64,000 nt of DNA from Marivita hallyeonensis (GCF_900129875.1 NZ_FQXC01000002.1:248001-312000); one strand, 5' to 3'. Counted from the stretch's first letter, positions 9,378 to 17,957 are shown. The notes: generated by a model from the letters alone, not told the origin. Program-made: numbers and translations.

Positions 9378-9866
9378 TCAGAAGAACATTGCGTAAAGCG
9401 GGAAGAACAGCGGCTCAGTGATCCCCTTGGGCAGCAGGATCTTGAGCGTCACTTCGAAGAAGAAGAACAGAAACAGCGGCGTGCCAATGGTCAGACACAG
9501 GGTCAGCAACCAGGAATGCCGTCCGAAAACCTTGACGTACCAAAAGATGAACAGCGGGATCGCGATATAAGCTCCCACAACCGGGATCAGCGCGATCGTC
9601 GCGAATAGCGCGACCACAACAAGGATGACCGATTTCAGCATCACCCCATCGAAGAAAGACTGCCCGCCATCGTGCCGGCCGATGCTCCGGACAAGGATAC
9701 CCGCGGCACACAGCATCATGATCAGCGAAAGCCAGAACGGAAACGCGCCCCCACCCGGACCGCCTGTCATACCGTTCCACCCGATCGGCAATTCCACCGC
9801 ATGCCACATGAAATAGGCTGAAAGGCCCATGATCGCGATGGCGATCACCCTGTCCGCTACAAGCAT
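9378..9866 (-). CDS. tctB: Tripartite tricarboxylate transporter small permease TctB
   Basis: This 162-residue protein has four predicted membrane helices and the usual TctB N-terminus followed by a GGPGGGAFPFWLS-type segment near residue 35. It is the small membrane subunit of the TctABC system, with unknown mechanistic role. Gene order is tctC, hairpin, tctB, tctA. Family assignment rests on size, hydropathy and position as well as the glycine-rich segment. Confidence 0.9.
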   Translation of the reverse strand: MLVADRVIAIAIMGLSAYFMWHAVELPIGWNGMTGGPGGGAFPFWLSLIMMLCAAGILVRSIGRHDGGQSFFDGVMLKSVILVVVALFATIALIPVVGAYIAIPLFIFWYVKVFGRHSWLLTLCLTIGTPLFLFFFFEVTLKILLPKGITEPLFFPLYAMFF

Positions 9867-9927
9867 AGCCGTCTCCCCGAATGTCTTGGTGCTTGGCCCG
9901 GATCACCCCAATCCGGGTGCCAAAAGA

Positions 9928-9952
9928 GGCCGGGGCGCTTTCGGCCCCGGCC
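9928..9952 (-). terminator. GC-rich hairpin after tctC (attenuator-like)
   Basis: A perfect 8-bp stem, GGCCGGGG/CCCCGGCC with a 9-nt loop, lies about 36 bp after the tctC stop. On the transcribed minus strand it is followed by TCTTTTGG, a partly U-rich run. It could end most transcripts after tctC and allow a smaller amount of tctBA message, matching the usual need for excess binding protein. Confidence 0.6.
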
Positions 9953-9987
9953 CGCTTGGTCGCGCTTTGGCTCTCGGCAAAGCGGCC

Positions 9988-10977
9988 TTACGAAGACCCG
10001 TCGCCTTCCATGTCGGCGAGGATGGCGGCGTGCTTGTCACGCTCTTCGATGAAGTATGCTTGAAGCTCATCGCCCGACAGGAAGTCGGCCATCAGGGCCT
10101 TGTCCGTGGTGTACTGCTGCCATTCCTCGGTCTGGCTCAGCTTTTCAAACATCTCGGTGTAATAGGCGACCGCCTCTGCCGGCATGTCTTTCGGTGCCAC
10201 AAAGGACCGCTGCATCCAGTAGACGATGTCATGACCCAGCTCGCGCGCTGTCGGCACATCCGGGAACACGTCAAGCCGCTCCGGTGTAAAGGCCGCGATG
10301 GGGCGCGACTTGCCGGCCTGGTAGAAGCCCATCTGCTCGGACGGGTTGTTCACGGTGCTGTCGATGTGACCACCGACCAGGTTCTTCGCAACGTCACCGC
10401 CCCCTTTGAACGGCACATAGGTGACCTTGATGTCGAATTCCTTTTCCAGCATCGCGGTCACGAGGCTGTCTTCCTGCCCGGTGCCGGTGCCGCCCATTTT
10501 CCATTCGCCGCCGGACGCTTTGACCGCAGCAACCCAGTCATCCATCGTTTGGATATCGCTGTCTGCGCTGACCCACAGCACGAAGGTATCCAGCGCCATG
10601 CGCGCGATCGGCGTGAACTCTTCGATATCGACGCCAATGTCGTTGCGGATCGGCGTGGTGTAGTAGCTGTTCAGCGTAGCCATGATCTTGTGCGCGTCGC
10701 CCTCATTGTCCTTGAGGTAGCGCAGCGCTTCCGCGCCCGAACCACCGCCTTTGTTCACGGGCAGGACCGGCATCGAGGCGAGGTTTTCCTTCTGGATGAT
10801 CGACTGGAACAGACGCGCCAGACGGTCCGCCCCGCCACCCTGACCGGCCATGATAACCATTTCGATGGGTTTCTGCGGCTTCCAACCTTCGGCCAAAGCG
10901 GATGTGGCGCCTGCGGCGATCATCGCAATCGAGGCCACCCCGGCCAGTGCTGCACGACGTGTCATCTTGTAGATCAT
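9988..10977 (-). CDS. tctC: Tripartite tricarboxylate transporter substrate-binding protein TctC (Bug family)
   Basis: This 329-residue periplasmic binding protein starts with MIYKMTRRAALAGVASIAM and a signal peptide ending in SALA. The ATG at 10977 has GGAGGATAT just upstream, whereas the longer frame to 11199 would overlap the divergent regulator. The Bug-family features PIEMVIMAGQGGGADRLAR near residue 38 and KMGGTGTGQEDSL near 162 form the carboxylate-binding loops. It is the first gene of the tctC-B-A-ligase operon and is divergent from an XRE/ScfR regulator. Confidence 0.92.
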   Translation of the reverse strand: MIYKMTRRAALAGVASIAMIAAGATSALAEGWKPQKPIEMVIMAGQGGGADRLARLFQSIIQKENLASMPVLPVNKGGGSGAEALRYLKDNEGDAHKIMATLNSYYTTPIRNDIGVDIEEFTPIARMALDTFVLWVSADSDIQTMDDWVAAVKASGGEWKMGGTGTGQEDSLVTAMLEKEFDIKVTYVPFKGGGDVAKNLVGGHIDSTVNNPSEQMGFYQAGKSRPIAAFTPERLDVFPDVPTARELGHDIVYWMQRSFVAPKDMPAEAVAYYTEMFEKLSQTEEWQQYTTDKALMADFLSGDELQAYFIEERDKHAAILADMEGDGSS

Positions 10978-11110
10978 GTAATATCCTCCCAATATCGAAG
11001 CCCGCTCCCGACGACCATAGACGCCGCCACTTCCTCTTCGGACTTGGCAGATACATACCTGTACGAAATATAATTTCACGCAGATTGCGGTCATCGCGTT
11101 AATTCTTGCT

Positions 11111-11141
11111 TTTACAACTTTTGTATTTGTAATGTTGTAAA
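11111..11141. promoter_or_regulatory. Inverted-repeat operator overlapping the regulator's translation start
   Basis: TTTACAAC, a 15-nt spacer, and GTTGTAAA form a perfect 8-bp inverted repeat that ends one base before the regulator's ATG at 11143. TTTGTA also recurs inside the spacer. No Shine-Dalgarno sequence is present there. ScfR/RamB-type regulators are known to bind TTTGCAA-like repeats, so this AT-rich repeat is a good candidate for autoregulation and perhaps for control of tctC. Confidence 0.6.
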
Positions 11142-11142
11142 C

Positions 11143-12549
11143 ATGAGCAAGACCTTTGTTGGCCCCCAATTGCGGCAACTTCGCCGCCAGCACAAACACA
11201 CGCAGGCCGAAATGGCTCAGCGTCTCGGCGTCTCGCCCGCCTATGTGAACCTGTTGGAAAACAACCAGCGCAGCCTATCCGTGCAGGTGCTTGTCGCGCT
11301 CACCGAAGCCTACGGCGTCGACATGCGCAGCCTCGTCACCAATACCGAGGCGACCAAGCTCGCTGATCTGCGCGCCGCCGTGCGCGACCCGGTCTTCGCC
11401 AACGATCCGCCCGACCTGGCCGAGCTGCGCGGCGCGCTCGATCACGCGCCCACACTGGTCGACCGATTCCTGCAGCTCCAACAGACGCATCGCTCCATGG
11501 CGGACCAGTTCCGGAAACTGGCCGGTCAGACCGCTGCCAGCGACATCCACTTCAAAACACCCGAAACCGCGATCCACGACGTGTTTCGCGCCCACGAAAA
11601 CCATTTCGACCCGCTCGAACGGCAGGCCGAAGACCTGCGCGCGCGTCTCGGCGGATCCCATGACGATATGTACGCGCTTCTGAAACGCCATTTGCGGCTG
11701 GAGCACAGTGTCACCAGCACGGTTCAGAAGCTCTCCGACATGCCGGGTGCGCTGCGGCTCTTTCGCGAAAGCGACGGCATCGTGCACCTGTCCGAAGCAC
11801 TCGACCACCCGAACCGCGTCTTCCAACTGGCCCATGTCATTGGCCTTCTCGAAGCGCGTGAGACCGTGCAAAGTTATGTCGCCGCCAGCGGTATTACCGA
11901 GGACGCAGGCCGAGCGCGGCTCACCGTCGAACTGACGAACTACTTCGCCGCCGCGCTGCTAATGCCCTACACCGAATTCCTGACGCTGGCCGAAGCCACG
12001 CGTTATGATATCGACCGCATCATCTCGGGCTTTGGCGTCAGCTTCGAAATGGTCTGCCAGCGCCTTACCACCCTGCAGCGCGACGGCCAGCGCGGCATCC
12101 CGTTCTTCTTTCTCCGCGTCGACCGCGCAGGCAACGTGTCCAAGCGCTTCAACGCCACCACCATCACGCTCGCAGAAGAGGGCGGCGCCTGCCCGGTCTG
12201 GGACATCCACGGCGCGTTTCAGGTGCCCGGGCAACTCCTTCCGCAGTTTGTAGAGATGCCGGACAACGGCCGCTTCTTCACCCTGTCGCGCACTTCCGAC
12301 CGCCCCGTCGTCGGCGCAAGGCTCGGCGAACGCCGCCTCGTCGTCGCCATCGGCTGCGACATCGATCAGGCGCACCAGGTCGGCTACGCCTCGCGCTTCA
12401 ACATGGAGGACCCCACGCTCTTCGCGCAGATCGGCACAAGCTGCCACGTTTGCCCCCGCACCGCCTGCCCGCAACGCGCCCACCAGCCACTACACGTCAC
12501 CCTGCCCGTCGACACCAACCGCCGCGGCCAGACCCGGTATGAGAGCTGA
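11143..12549 (+). CDS. XRE family, short-chain fatty-acyl (ScfR/RamB-type) transcriptional regulator
   Basis: This 468-residue protein has an N-terminal XRE helix-turn-helix (residues 8-62, RLGVSPAYVNLLENNQRSLS), a central ImmA/IrrE-like region (about 160-290) without HExxH, and a C-terminal domain ending in CHVCPRTACPQRAHQPL with clustered Cys. This order and length match the COG3800/RamB group, which senses short-chain acyl-CoAs and regulates acetate, propionate or glyoxylate genes. It is divergent from tctC and near an acyl-CoA ligase gene, so an acyl-CoA made from the imported acid may be its ligand; that link is inference. Confidence 0.9.
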   Translation: MSKTFVGPQLRQLRRQHKHTQAEMAQRLGVSPAYVNLLENNQRSLSVQVLVALTEAYGVDMRSLVTNTEATKLADLRAAVRDPVFANDPPDLAELRGALDHAPTLVDRFLQLQQTHRSMADQFRKLAGQTAASDIHFKTPETAIHDVFRAHENHFDPLERQAEDLRARLGGSHDDMYALLKRHLRLEHSVTSTVQKLSDMPGALRLFRESDGIVHLSEALDHPNRVFQLAHVIGLLEARETVQSYVAASGITEDAGRARLTVELTNYFAAALLMPYTEFLTLAEATRYDIDRIISGFGVSFEMVCQRLTTLQRDGQRGIPFFFLRVDRAGNVSKRFNATTITLAEEGGACPVWDIHGAFQVPGQLLPQFVEMPDNGRFFTLSRTSDRPVVGARLGERRLVVAIGCDIDQAHQVGYASRFNMEDPTLFAQIGTSCHVCPRTACPQRAHQPLHVTLPVDTNRRGQTRYES

Positions 12550-13234
12550 TCAATCCAACGTCACCCCTCACTGCGGGTCGACCAAACCGACTGGGACACA
12601 TTAGTAAAATTCGGCAATGGTGGGCTTTGTCCACAATGGCAACAGCCTCGCAAGTGCTCATGCGGCGGAGTTGCGCCCCTTGACTACGCGCGGATGATCT
12701 CTGGTACGGGGGACAATAAAACTGTCTTAACAGTCCTTCGAACACGTTTATCAGCGGAGTGCGGGCACGCGAGGACGGCTGTGCAGGACGACGTAACCGT
12801 TCGCTTCAGGGACATAAACGACAGTGTGGCAATTGGCATGGTCTGACGTGGCTTAGGCTGCGGTGAGCTCGCAGTGGAAAAAACCAGCGATCGATCTGCC
12901 GGCACGATTGAACGAAACTTCGCAGTGTTGCGACTATAGGCCGAAACGGTACGGTACTCGTCGAGCCCGCTCATGTTCCCAAAGCTCTCTGCGGTCGGCC
13001 CTAGCAAGGGCAGGCTTTCGCGGTGGGCGAAGAGCTTTCCGATCATGGCCGAATGTCTTGCCCACCAACGCAATTAGGGGCGCTCGGTCTGGGTCACCCT
13101 GGCCTCGGGAGAGGCGATGGCCAATTCGTGCCAGACCGAAGCGCCGGTGAAGTCGACCTGGGCTGCGTTGCCCCGGAGCTTGGTGTTTCGATACTGTGTA
13201 GAAGCGCCTCCATGACGGGCGCTTTTGCGGACGC
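12550..13234. other. Gene-poor region, possible decayed sequence
   Basis: No open frame in these 685 bases has a ribosome site, recognisable domain or conserved-looking start. The small inverted repeat ACTGT-CTTA-ACAGT is at 12721-12734. On the minus strand, just downstream of the NTF2-fold gene, a frame from about 13230 to 13077 reads like protein but lacks a start. The stretch may be a gene remnant; I see nothing that can be named. Confidence 0.4.
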
Positions 13235-13756
13235 CTACTGATGCAGGCTTGCGAGCAGGTCGATGATGGGCGCCGACAGATCGGTGTGGTGATGGACCAT
13301 GCGCCAGCCATCCTCGGTCCGCGTGTAGACGTTGGTCACCCGGTATTCGAGCGCGATCTCTTTGCCTGCCAGCGTGGCTTGGCCCGTCTCGACCCCGGTT
13401 TCGACTGCGGTATCACCAAAGATGGCGATGGCCTGATCCTGAAGCGCGATCTCTCCTCCCTCCGCAAGGCTTGCCACGCCGTCGAAAGCTCCGGCCAGGG
13501 TGTTGAGCCCTATGTCGCGCCCGCCGATGGGGTGCTGTGCGGTGACGCCGTCTGCGTCAAGCCAGAGCGGCGCGATCTCGTTCGAGACCGGAGTGCCAGC
13601 CAGCATGTCGTTCAGCGCCGCGTAGAACGCGCTCGAGACCATCGAGACGCCGGCCGCGCCGCCATCGTCTGCCTGTGCGGACCCGGCCACGAGCACCCCT
13701 AACGCAAGAGCGCTCGCCGCGCCGCGCATTGCAACTTTCTTTTTTTCCTCGAACAT
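13235..13756 (-). CDS. Exported SnoaL/DUF4440-like (NTF2-fold) protein
   Basis: This 173-residue protein starts at an ATG with the strong ribosome site AAAGGAGT seven bases upstream; the long frame to 14527 is antisense to the LysR gene and was rejected. A signal peptide (residues 1-32, ending GSAQA) is followed by a single NTF2-like domain, with the typical strands EIALEYRVTNVYTRTEDGW and MVHHHTDLS near the end. Such domains bind small ligands or act as isomerases or hydrolases, but no catalytic set can be assigned. It is divergent from a LysR regulator, its likely controller. Confidence 0.8.
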   Translation of the reverse strand: MFEEKKKVAMRGAASALALGVLVAGSAQADDGGAAGVSMVSSAFYAALNDMLAGTPVSNEIAPLWLDADGVTAQHPIGGRDIGLNTLAGAFDGVASLAEGGEIALQDQAIAIFGDTAVETGVETGQATLAGKEIALEYRVTNVYTRTEDGWRMVHHHTDLSAPIIDLLASLHQ

Positions 13757-13801
13757 GTCGTACTCCTTTCTGGATTTGACCCGCGCCCGGCGGGAATGAC
13801 G

Positions 13802-13837
13802 ACACGTTAGCGGCGTGTTTTTTCGAAATATAACGAA
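13802..13837. promoter_or_regulatory. Inverted repeats in the NTF2-protein/LysR divergent region
   Basis: ACACG-N7-CGTGT (13802-13818) and TTCG-N8-CGAA (13822-13837) are two adjacent inverted repeats in the 96-bp gap between the divergent genes. LysR proteins usually bind interrupted palindromes in exactly this position, so these are candidate operator half-sites. Confidence 0.4.
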
Positions 13838-13852
13838 CAGTCTGCATGCCTC

Positions 13853-14788
13853 ATGAGCAAAATTAATCTGAGCAAGATAGACCTGAACCTGCTGGTCACG
13901 TTCGAGGCGCTGATGGACACGGGCAGCGTCACCAAGGCCGCCGAAAAGGTGGGCCGCACGCAATCCGCCGTCAGCCACGCGCTGGCCCGATTGCGCGATC
14001 AGGTGGGTGATCCGCTGATGGTCAAGGTCGGCAGCAAGATGCAACCGTCGCCCTTTGCGCTGCAGATGATTAAGGACGTCCGCCCCATCCTGCGGCAGAT
14101 CGAACAGGTGGTCGCGCCCCCGCGCGCCTTCGACCCCGAGACCAGCACCAGACGCTTCCGCGTCGCTGTCCCGGCGATTACGGCGCTCATCGCCGAGGTC
14201 TTTGCACGGGTTAACAAGGAGGCACCGAACGTGGCCGTGGAATGGGTGGGTCTGGGTCCGCATCTCTATCAGGCGGTCGCAGACGAGGAGATCGATCTGG
14301 CACTTCTTGGCGCTGACACACCCCTGCCGGAAGGTCTGATGGAGCAGGTCATGCCGACACTCAAGCGCTATACCTACATGCGGAAAGACCACCCGGCGGC
14401 AGAGAACTGGAACAAGCAGGCGTGGCTCGACTGGCCTCATGTCATGGTGGGATTGTCCAACGCGGCGCGCCAGACCGTGGAGGACAAGATAAAACGCGAT
14501 GGGCTCGAACGCCGCATCGGGGCGCATCTGCCGGAGTTTTCGGGCGTGGCACCTCTGCTTGCGCGGACGAACATGCTTGGCACCTCAGCCCAGCTTTTCA
14601 TGGCCCAAGATGTTCAGACCTATGGCCTGATCGCCAAGACCCCGCCAATCGATCTGCCGGACATCACCTTTCGCTTTTTCTGGAGCGCACGCCTGTCGCA
14701 AGACCCGGGCAGCAAATGGCTCAGATCGCTTGTCATCGGTGCCTATGAGACGATCGCCGAAAGAGCCCAGCTTGCGAGCAAGACTTAG
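13853..14788 (+). CDS. LysR family transcriptional regulator
   Basis: This 311-residue regulator has an N-terminal winged helix (residues 9-68; TKAAEKVGRTQSAVSHALARL recognition region) and a periplasmic-binding-like sensor domain from about residue 95. It is divergent from the NTF2-fold exported protein gene and probably regulates it. It resembles the LysR protein encoded tail to tail 341 bp away, sharing the DLNLL-TFEAL start, the KMQP-P-AL segment and the F-WSAR---DPG--WLR C-terminal block, so the two are paralogues. Its effector is unknown. Confidence 0.93.
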   Translation: MSKINLSKIDLNLLVTFEALMDTGSVTKAAEKVGRTQSAVSHALARLRDQVGDPLMVKVGSKMQPSPFALQMIKDVRPILRQIEQVVAPPRAFDPETSTRRFRVAVPAITALIAEVFARVNKEAPNVAVEWVGLGPHLYQAVADEEIDLALLGADTPLPEGLMEQVMPTLKRYTYMRKDHPAAENWNKQAWLDWPHVMVGLSNAARQTVEDKIKRDGLERRIGAHLPEFSGVAPLLARTNMLGTSAQLFMAQDVQTYGLIAKTPPIDLPDITFRFFWSARLSQDPGSKWLRSLVIGAYETIAERAQLASKT

Positions 14789-15129
14789 TCGCGGCCGTCA
14801 GACCAACTTTGACAAAAAACGCCCGGTAGTCTCGTAGGCTCGGTCGTTATGACCAAACTAAAGAACGCAGCTTTGCCAAATCGGCCACTCGCTGCGGTAG
14901 CAAATTCCTAGCTCGTCCACGCTAACAATAGACGCGACCAAGCCAAGGTACAGAACGCGTTTCAAATTGTCGCTTACGAGTCACCACGTACCTCGGCCAT
15001 TCCATCAGGGTATTCATTGCAAATCTAGAAGACCAAACATTCCCGTGACGGTTCGGCCTGAGCAAATTCAAACTTGCGGTCAGTGGGATGAGCAATCCCA
15101 TACCACAGCACAGAAGACCGAGGCCTCTC
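14789..15129. other. Intergenic region between two convergent LysR genes
   Basis: These 341 bases hold no frame with a credible start or ribosome site, and no terminator with a U-tract. A short inverted repeat, GGTC-GTTAT-GACC, lies at 14842-14854. A TTGACA sequence near 14809 looks like a promoter -35 element but lacks a fitting -10. The base composition is more AT-rich than the flanking genes. I see nothing that can be named. Confidence 0.4.
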
Positions 15130-16086
15130 TCAGTTGCGAAGCGGGATCATGACTGCACCAAGCTTGTGGTTAATGTCGGCTTGGTGGTCTTCATACGCTG
15201 CGATCACCGTGTCGCGCAGCCAGTTGTTTCCGGGGTCGGAAGCGTTGCGGGCGGACCAGGCAAAACGCATTGGAAAGTCTTTGGGTGCCGCAACCGGTTC
15301 AAGCACTTGCAGGTCATAGCGCGTCCACATCTCTGCCATAACGAAGCTCGGTTGTGTGGTGATAAGATCTGTTGCGGCAAGCATAGACCCGATAAGGGAG
15401 AAATCATGCACCTTGCCGCCCAATGTTCTTGGACGGTTGAGAACCCTGTGCTCCTTTTCGATCGGCGTGCCGCCCGTGTCTTCGACCGCGACTTGAAGAT
15501 ACCTGTACTTCGCGGCGTTCTCCGTGCTCCATTCCTTGGTCACAGGATGGCCGTTTCGCACGAAACTGAAAAACGTGACTGGCGAGAGATCGATGGACGC
15601 AATCCCATCCATCAAATACGCCGGGCCGCCGACATGCAGAAGGTCGATCAACCCGTCGGCCAGATCATTCTGGTTGCTCGGTTTGATGCGAACCCACTCG
15701 ATCATGACGTTCGGCGCGGCTCTCAGGATGTCCGTCGTCATCTGCGCCATGAAGGTGGGTGAGGTGTGAAGAGCAATCCGAAAGACGCGGTCACTGGTGG
15801 CTGGATCGAAGGGAGCTTGCGGCTCAAGCGCACGACGCAACCCACGCAGCACGGGCGACAGTTCATCTGCCAGAAGGAGCGCCTTGGGCGTCGGTTGCAT
15901 TTTGCCGCCGATCCGTACCAGAAGCGGGTCGTCGAATTGCGTGCGCAAACGCCCCAGCGCGTGGCTGACCGCAGAGGGCGTCAGATGAAGTCGATCCGCC
16001 GCCGCCGCGACGCTGCCCTCCTCAATCAGCGCCTCGAACGTCGCCAATAAGTTGAGGTCCATCTTATGTAGCTGAATTTGGCTCAT
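15130..16086 (-). CDS. LysR family transcriptional regulator
   Basis: This 318-residue LysR protein has its winged helix at residues 8-66 (AAAADRLHLTPSAVSHALGRLR) and an effector domain from about residue 92. It is a paralogue of the convergent LysR gene at 13853-14788, with matching motifs along the whole length. It is divergent, across about 280 bp, from the SAM methyltransferase gene and may regulate it. The ligand is unknown. Confidence 0.92.
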   Translation of the reverse strand: MSQIQLHKMDLNLLATFEALIEEGSVAAAADRLHLTPSAVSHALGRLRTQFDDPLLVRIGGKMQPTPKALLLADELSPVLRGLRRALEPQAPFDPATSDRVFRIALHTSPTFMAQMTTDILRAAPNVMIEWVRIKPSNQNDLADGLIDLLHVGGPAYLMDGIASIDLSPVTFFSFVRNGHPVTKEWSTENAAKYRYLQVAVEDTGGTPIEKEHRVLNRPRTLGGKVHDFSLIGSMLAATDLITTQPSFVMAEMWTRYDLQVLEPVAAPKDFPMRFAWSARNASDPGNNWLRDTVIAAYEDHQADINHKLGAVMIPLRN

Positions 16087-16368
16087 GCGGGCCTGAAATC
16101 GTTTCGCTGGACTGAAGTGACCATCGCGCTGAAGATGTTCCCACGTCCAGAAAAAAGCTTCAGTGACGGCGAGAATCTCAAGCCAAGGCGCTGAAAATTC
16201 ATGCAGCTTTCGATCTGAGCGTACCGAATAAAAGACGGTCGACCCGTGGATGGGCGGCCGAGAAACAGACCTGAGCTGAAATCATGGCGGGCCACCCGCA
16301 GCGTGTCGATTTTCGACCGAACGGGAAAGATGTGCCTTCCGACCGCGCCATCTAAGGAGGAAAGACCG

Positions 16369-17193
16369 ATGACTGTGATCGACACCACCATGGCGACCAC
16401 ACCCGCGCGCAGCGGGGAGACCAACGGACGAGCCTGGGGCTTGCGCGCCACGGACTGGGCCAACATTCAAGAGGCGCAGTGTGCCCCGGCCTATCACGCG
16501 GTCTTCGACAAAGCGGTTGTGGGTTCTGAAACACGGCTGCTGGACGCGGGCTGCGGTGCGGGTATGGCTTTGTATTTTGCCGCGGACCTCGGAGCACGCG
16601 TGTCTGGCATCGACGCCTCTACCGCGCTGCTCGAAGTGGCCCGGAGCCGGTTGCCGAACGCGCATCTGGTGCATGGCGATCTCGAGGAATTGCCGTTCGA
16701 AGACAACAGCTTCGACGTCGTGTCCGGTTTCAACTCGTTCCAGTATGCCGCCAATCCCACCACTGCGTTGAAAGAGGCCCGCCGTGTGACCAGGCTAGGA
16801 GGCAGGGTTTTCACCATGACGTGGGGCGCGCCCGAAACAATGGAGGCCACAGCACTGGTGGCGGCACTCAAGCCCCTGCTGCCCCCGGCCCCGCCGAATG
16901 CCAATGGACCATTTGCGCTGTCAGTTCCGGGTAAATTGGAAGAGCTGGCGGCCTCTGCCGGATTGACCCCAGTGGAGGTTTTCGATGTGGACGCGCCATG
17001 GTCTTACCCGGACCTTGCCACCGCGCAAAAGGGTCTTGGATCGTCCGGCGTCGCCGCGAAGGCCGCCGAGGTCAGTGGCCAAGAGGCGCTTGATGCAGCA
17101 CACGCTGCAGCCCTCGCTCCGTTCCGCCAGCCCGATGGCAGCTACCGGATCAGGGCCACGTTCCGCGTCCTCATGGCCGAAAACCACCACTGA
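16369..17193 (+). CDS. Class I SAM-dependent methyltransferase
   Basis: This 274-residue protein begins at an ATG preceded by AAGGAGGA. It has the class I methyltransferase motifs in order: LLDAGCGAGMALYFA (motif I, near residue 57), GIDAS (acidic end of strand 2), HGDLEELPFEDNSFDVV (about 103-119) and a GGRVF strand. It groups with UbiE/Methyltransf_11-type enzymes acting on small molecules, but the substrate is not evident. It is first of a loose series of four plus-strand genes with exported or membrane products, and is divergent from a LysR regulator. Confidence 0.9.
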   Translation: MTVIDTTMATTPARSGETNGRAWGLRATDWANIQEAQCAPAYHAVFDKAVVGSETRLLDAGCGAGMALYFAADLGARVSGIDASTALLEVARSRLPNAHLVHGDLEELPFEDNSFDVVSGFNSFQYAANPTTALKEARRVTRLGGRVFTMTWGAPETMEATALVAALKPLLPPAPPNANGPFALSVPGKLEELAASAGLTPVEVFDVDAPWSYPDLATAQKGLGSSGVAAKAAEVSGQEALDAAHAAALAPFRQPDGSYRIRATFRVLMAENHH

Positions 17194-17267
17194 GACCGCC
17201 TCCGCGCCGGTTCGAAGGGGCCGGCCGCACTATTCCCGTATTTCTCAAATCGAAAGGAGTTCACCAA

Positions 17268-17717
17268 ATGAAAACGATGCTCAAGACCCTATCGGTCGTC
17301 GCGGTTGCCAGCCTGGCTTTCGCGCCAGCGGCCCGTGCAGAAGTGTCCGAACACTTCATCATTCACGAGTTGGAGCAGACACCGCAGGAGGCCGCCACGC
17401 TGATCCGCGATTTCATCGCGATGAGCGATGACTGGTCGCTCAACGGCGAATTCGAAATGATGGGCGGCGCTGCCGTCGGCATGAAGATCTGCTTCAACGC
17501 GATGCGTGGCTACGTTGCCGCGGCGGGCTTGCACAACCTCGCCCTGATGCCGTGTGGCAACATCGCCTTTTACGAAGAGGACGGTCAGTCGTACCTGTCG
17601 ATGCTAGACGTCGGGTATATGACGACACTGTCGCCACACCCCGAGCTCGAGGCGGGCGTGGCCCTCGCGCGTCCGGCCTATGCCGCGATGTTCACCGAGG
17701 TTCTGAGTGTCGACTAG
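17268..17717 (+). CDS. Small exported protein, DUF302-like
   Basis: This 149-residue protein has a clear signal peptide (MKTMLKTLSVVAVASLAFAP, cleavage near ARA) and a ribosome site AAAGGAG. The mature domain, with NLALMPCGNIAFYEEDGQSYLSM and a following YMTTL segment, resembles the DUF302 fold, where a conserved core precedes a short aromatic strand. The resemblance is weak. It lies 74 bp after the methyltransferase gene and is followed by a very strong hairpin. Confidence 0.65.
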   Translation: MKTMLKTLSVVAVASLAFAPAARAEVSEHFIIHELEQTPQEAATLIRDFIAMSDDWSLNGEFEMMGGAAVGMKICFNAMRGYVAAAGLHNLALMPCGNIAFYEEDGQSYLSMLDVGYMTTLSPHPELEAGVALARPAYAAMFTEVLSVD

Positions 17718-17723
17718 GGCGCC

Positions 17724-17770
17724 TTGTCTTGTCGCGCATTCACTCGCAACCTGCGTGCGCGACAAGACAA
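17724..17770. terminator. 14-bp perfect inverted repeat downstream of the DUF302-like gene
   Basis: TTGTCTTGTCGCGC and GCGCGACAAGACAA pair perfectly over 14 bp around a 19-nt loop, beginning 7 bases after the stop codon. No U-tract follows, so it may be a factor-assisted terminator, an mRNA-stability hairpin or a palindromic mobile repeat. The length of the perfect stem is unusual for this window. Confidence 0.6.
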
Positions 17771-17957
17771 ATCCTGGCACCGGGACACCGGGCCAGGCCT
17801 GTAACCAAACGTTTTCTCGCCCGCCTGCCTAAAGTGCGTACAAACGGTCTAGCAAACATTGCGCCGCGTGTTTCCTGCGATTGAAATCGACGGTGTAGCG
17901 CAGTATCGTTTTATCGCAGTTGCCGGACTACATTTTCTCAGTCATTTGGAGACCACC

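Noticed and set aside
9829-11073. A 414-codon plus-strand frame
   Set aside because: It is antisense to tctC and tctB, whose families and signal peptide are clear.
11143-12549. Loss of the HExxH metalloprotease motif in the XRE regulator as an anomaly
   Set aside because: Regulators of this ScfR/RamB type normally lack the motif, so its absence is not unusual.
13757-14527. N-terminal extension of the NTF2-fold gene to 430 residues
   Set aside because: The extension is antisense to the LysR gene; the ATG at 13756 has a strong ribosome site and a signal peptide.
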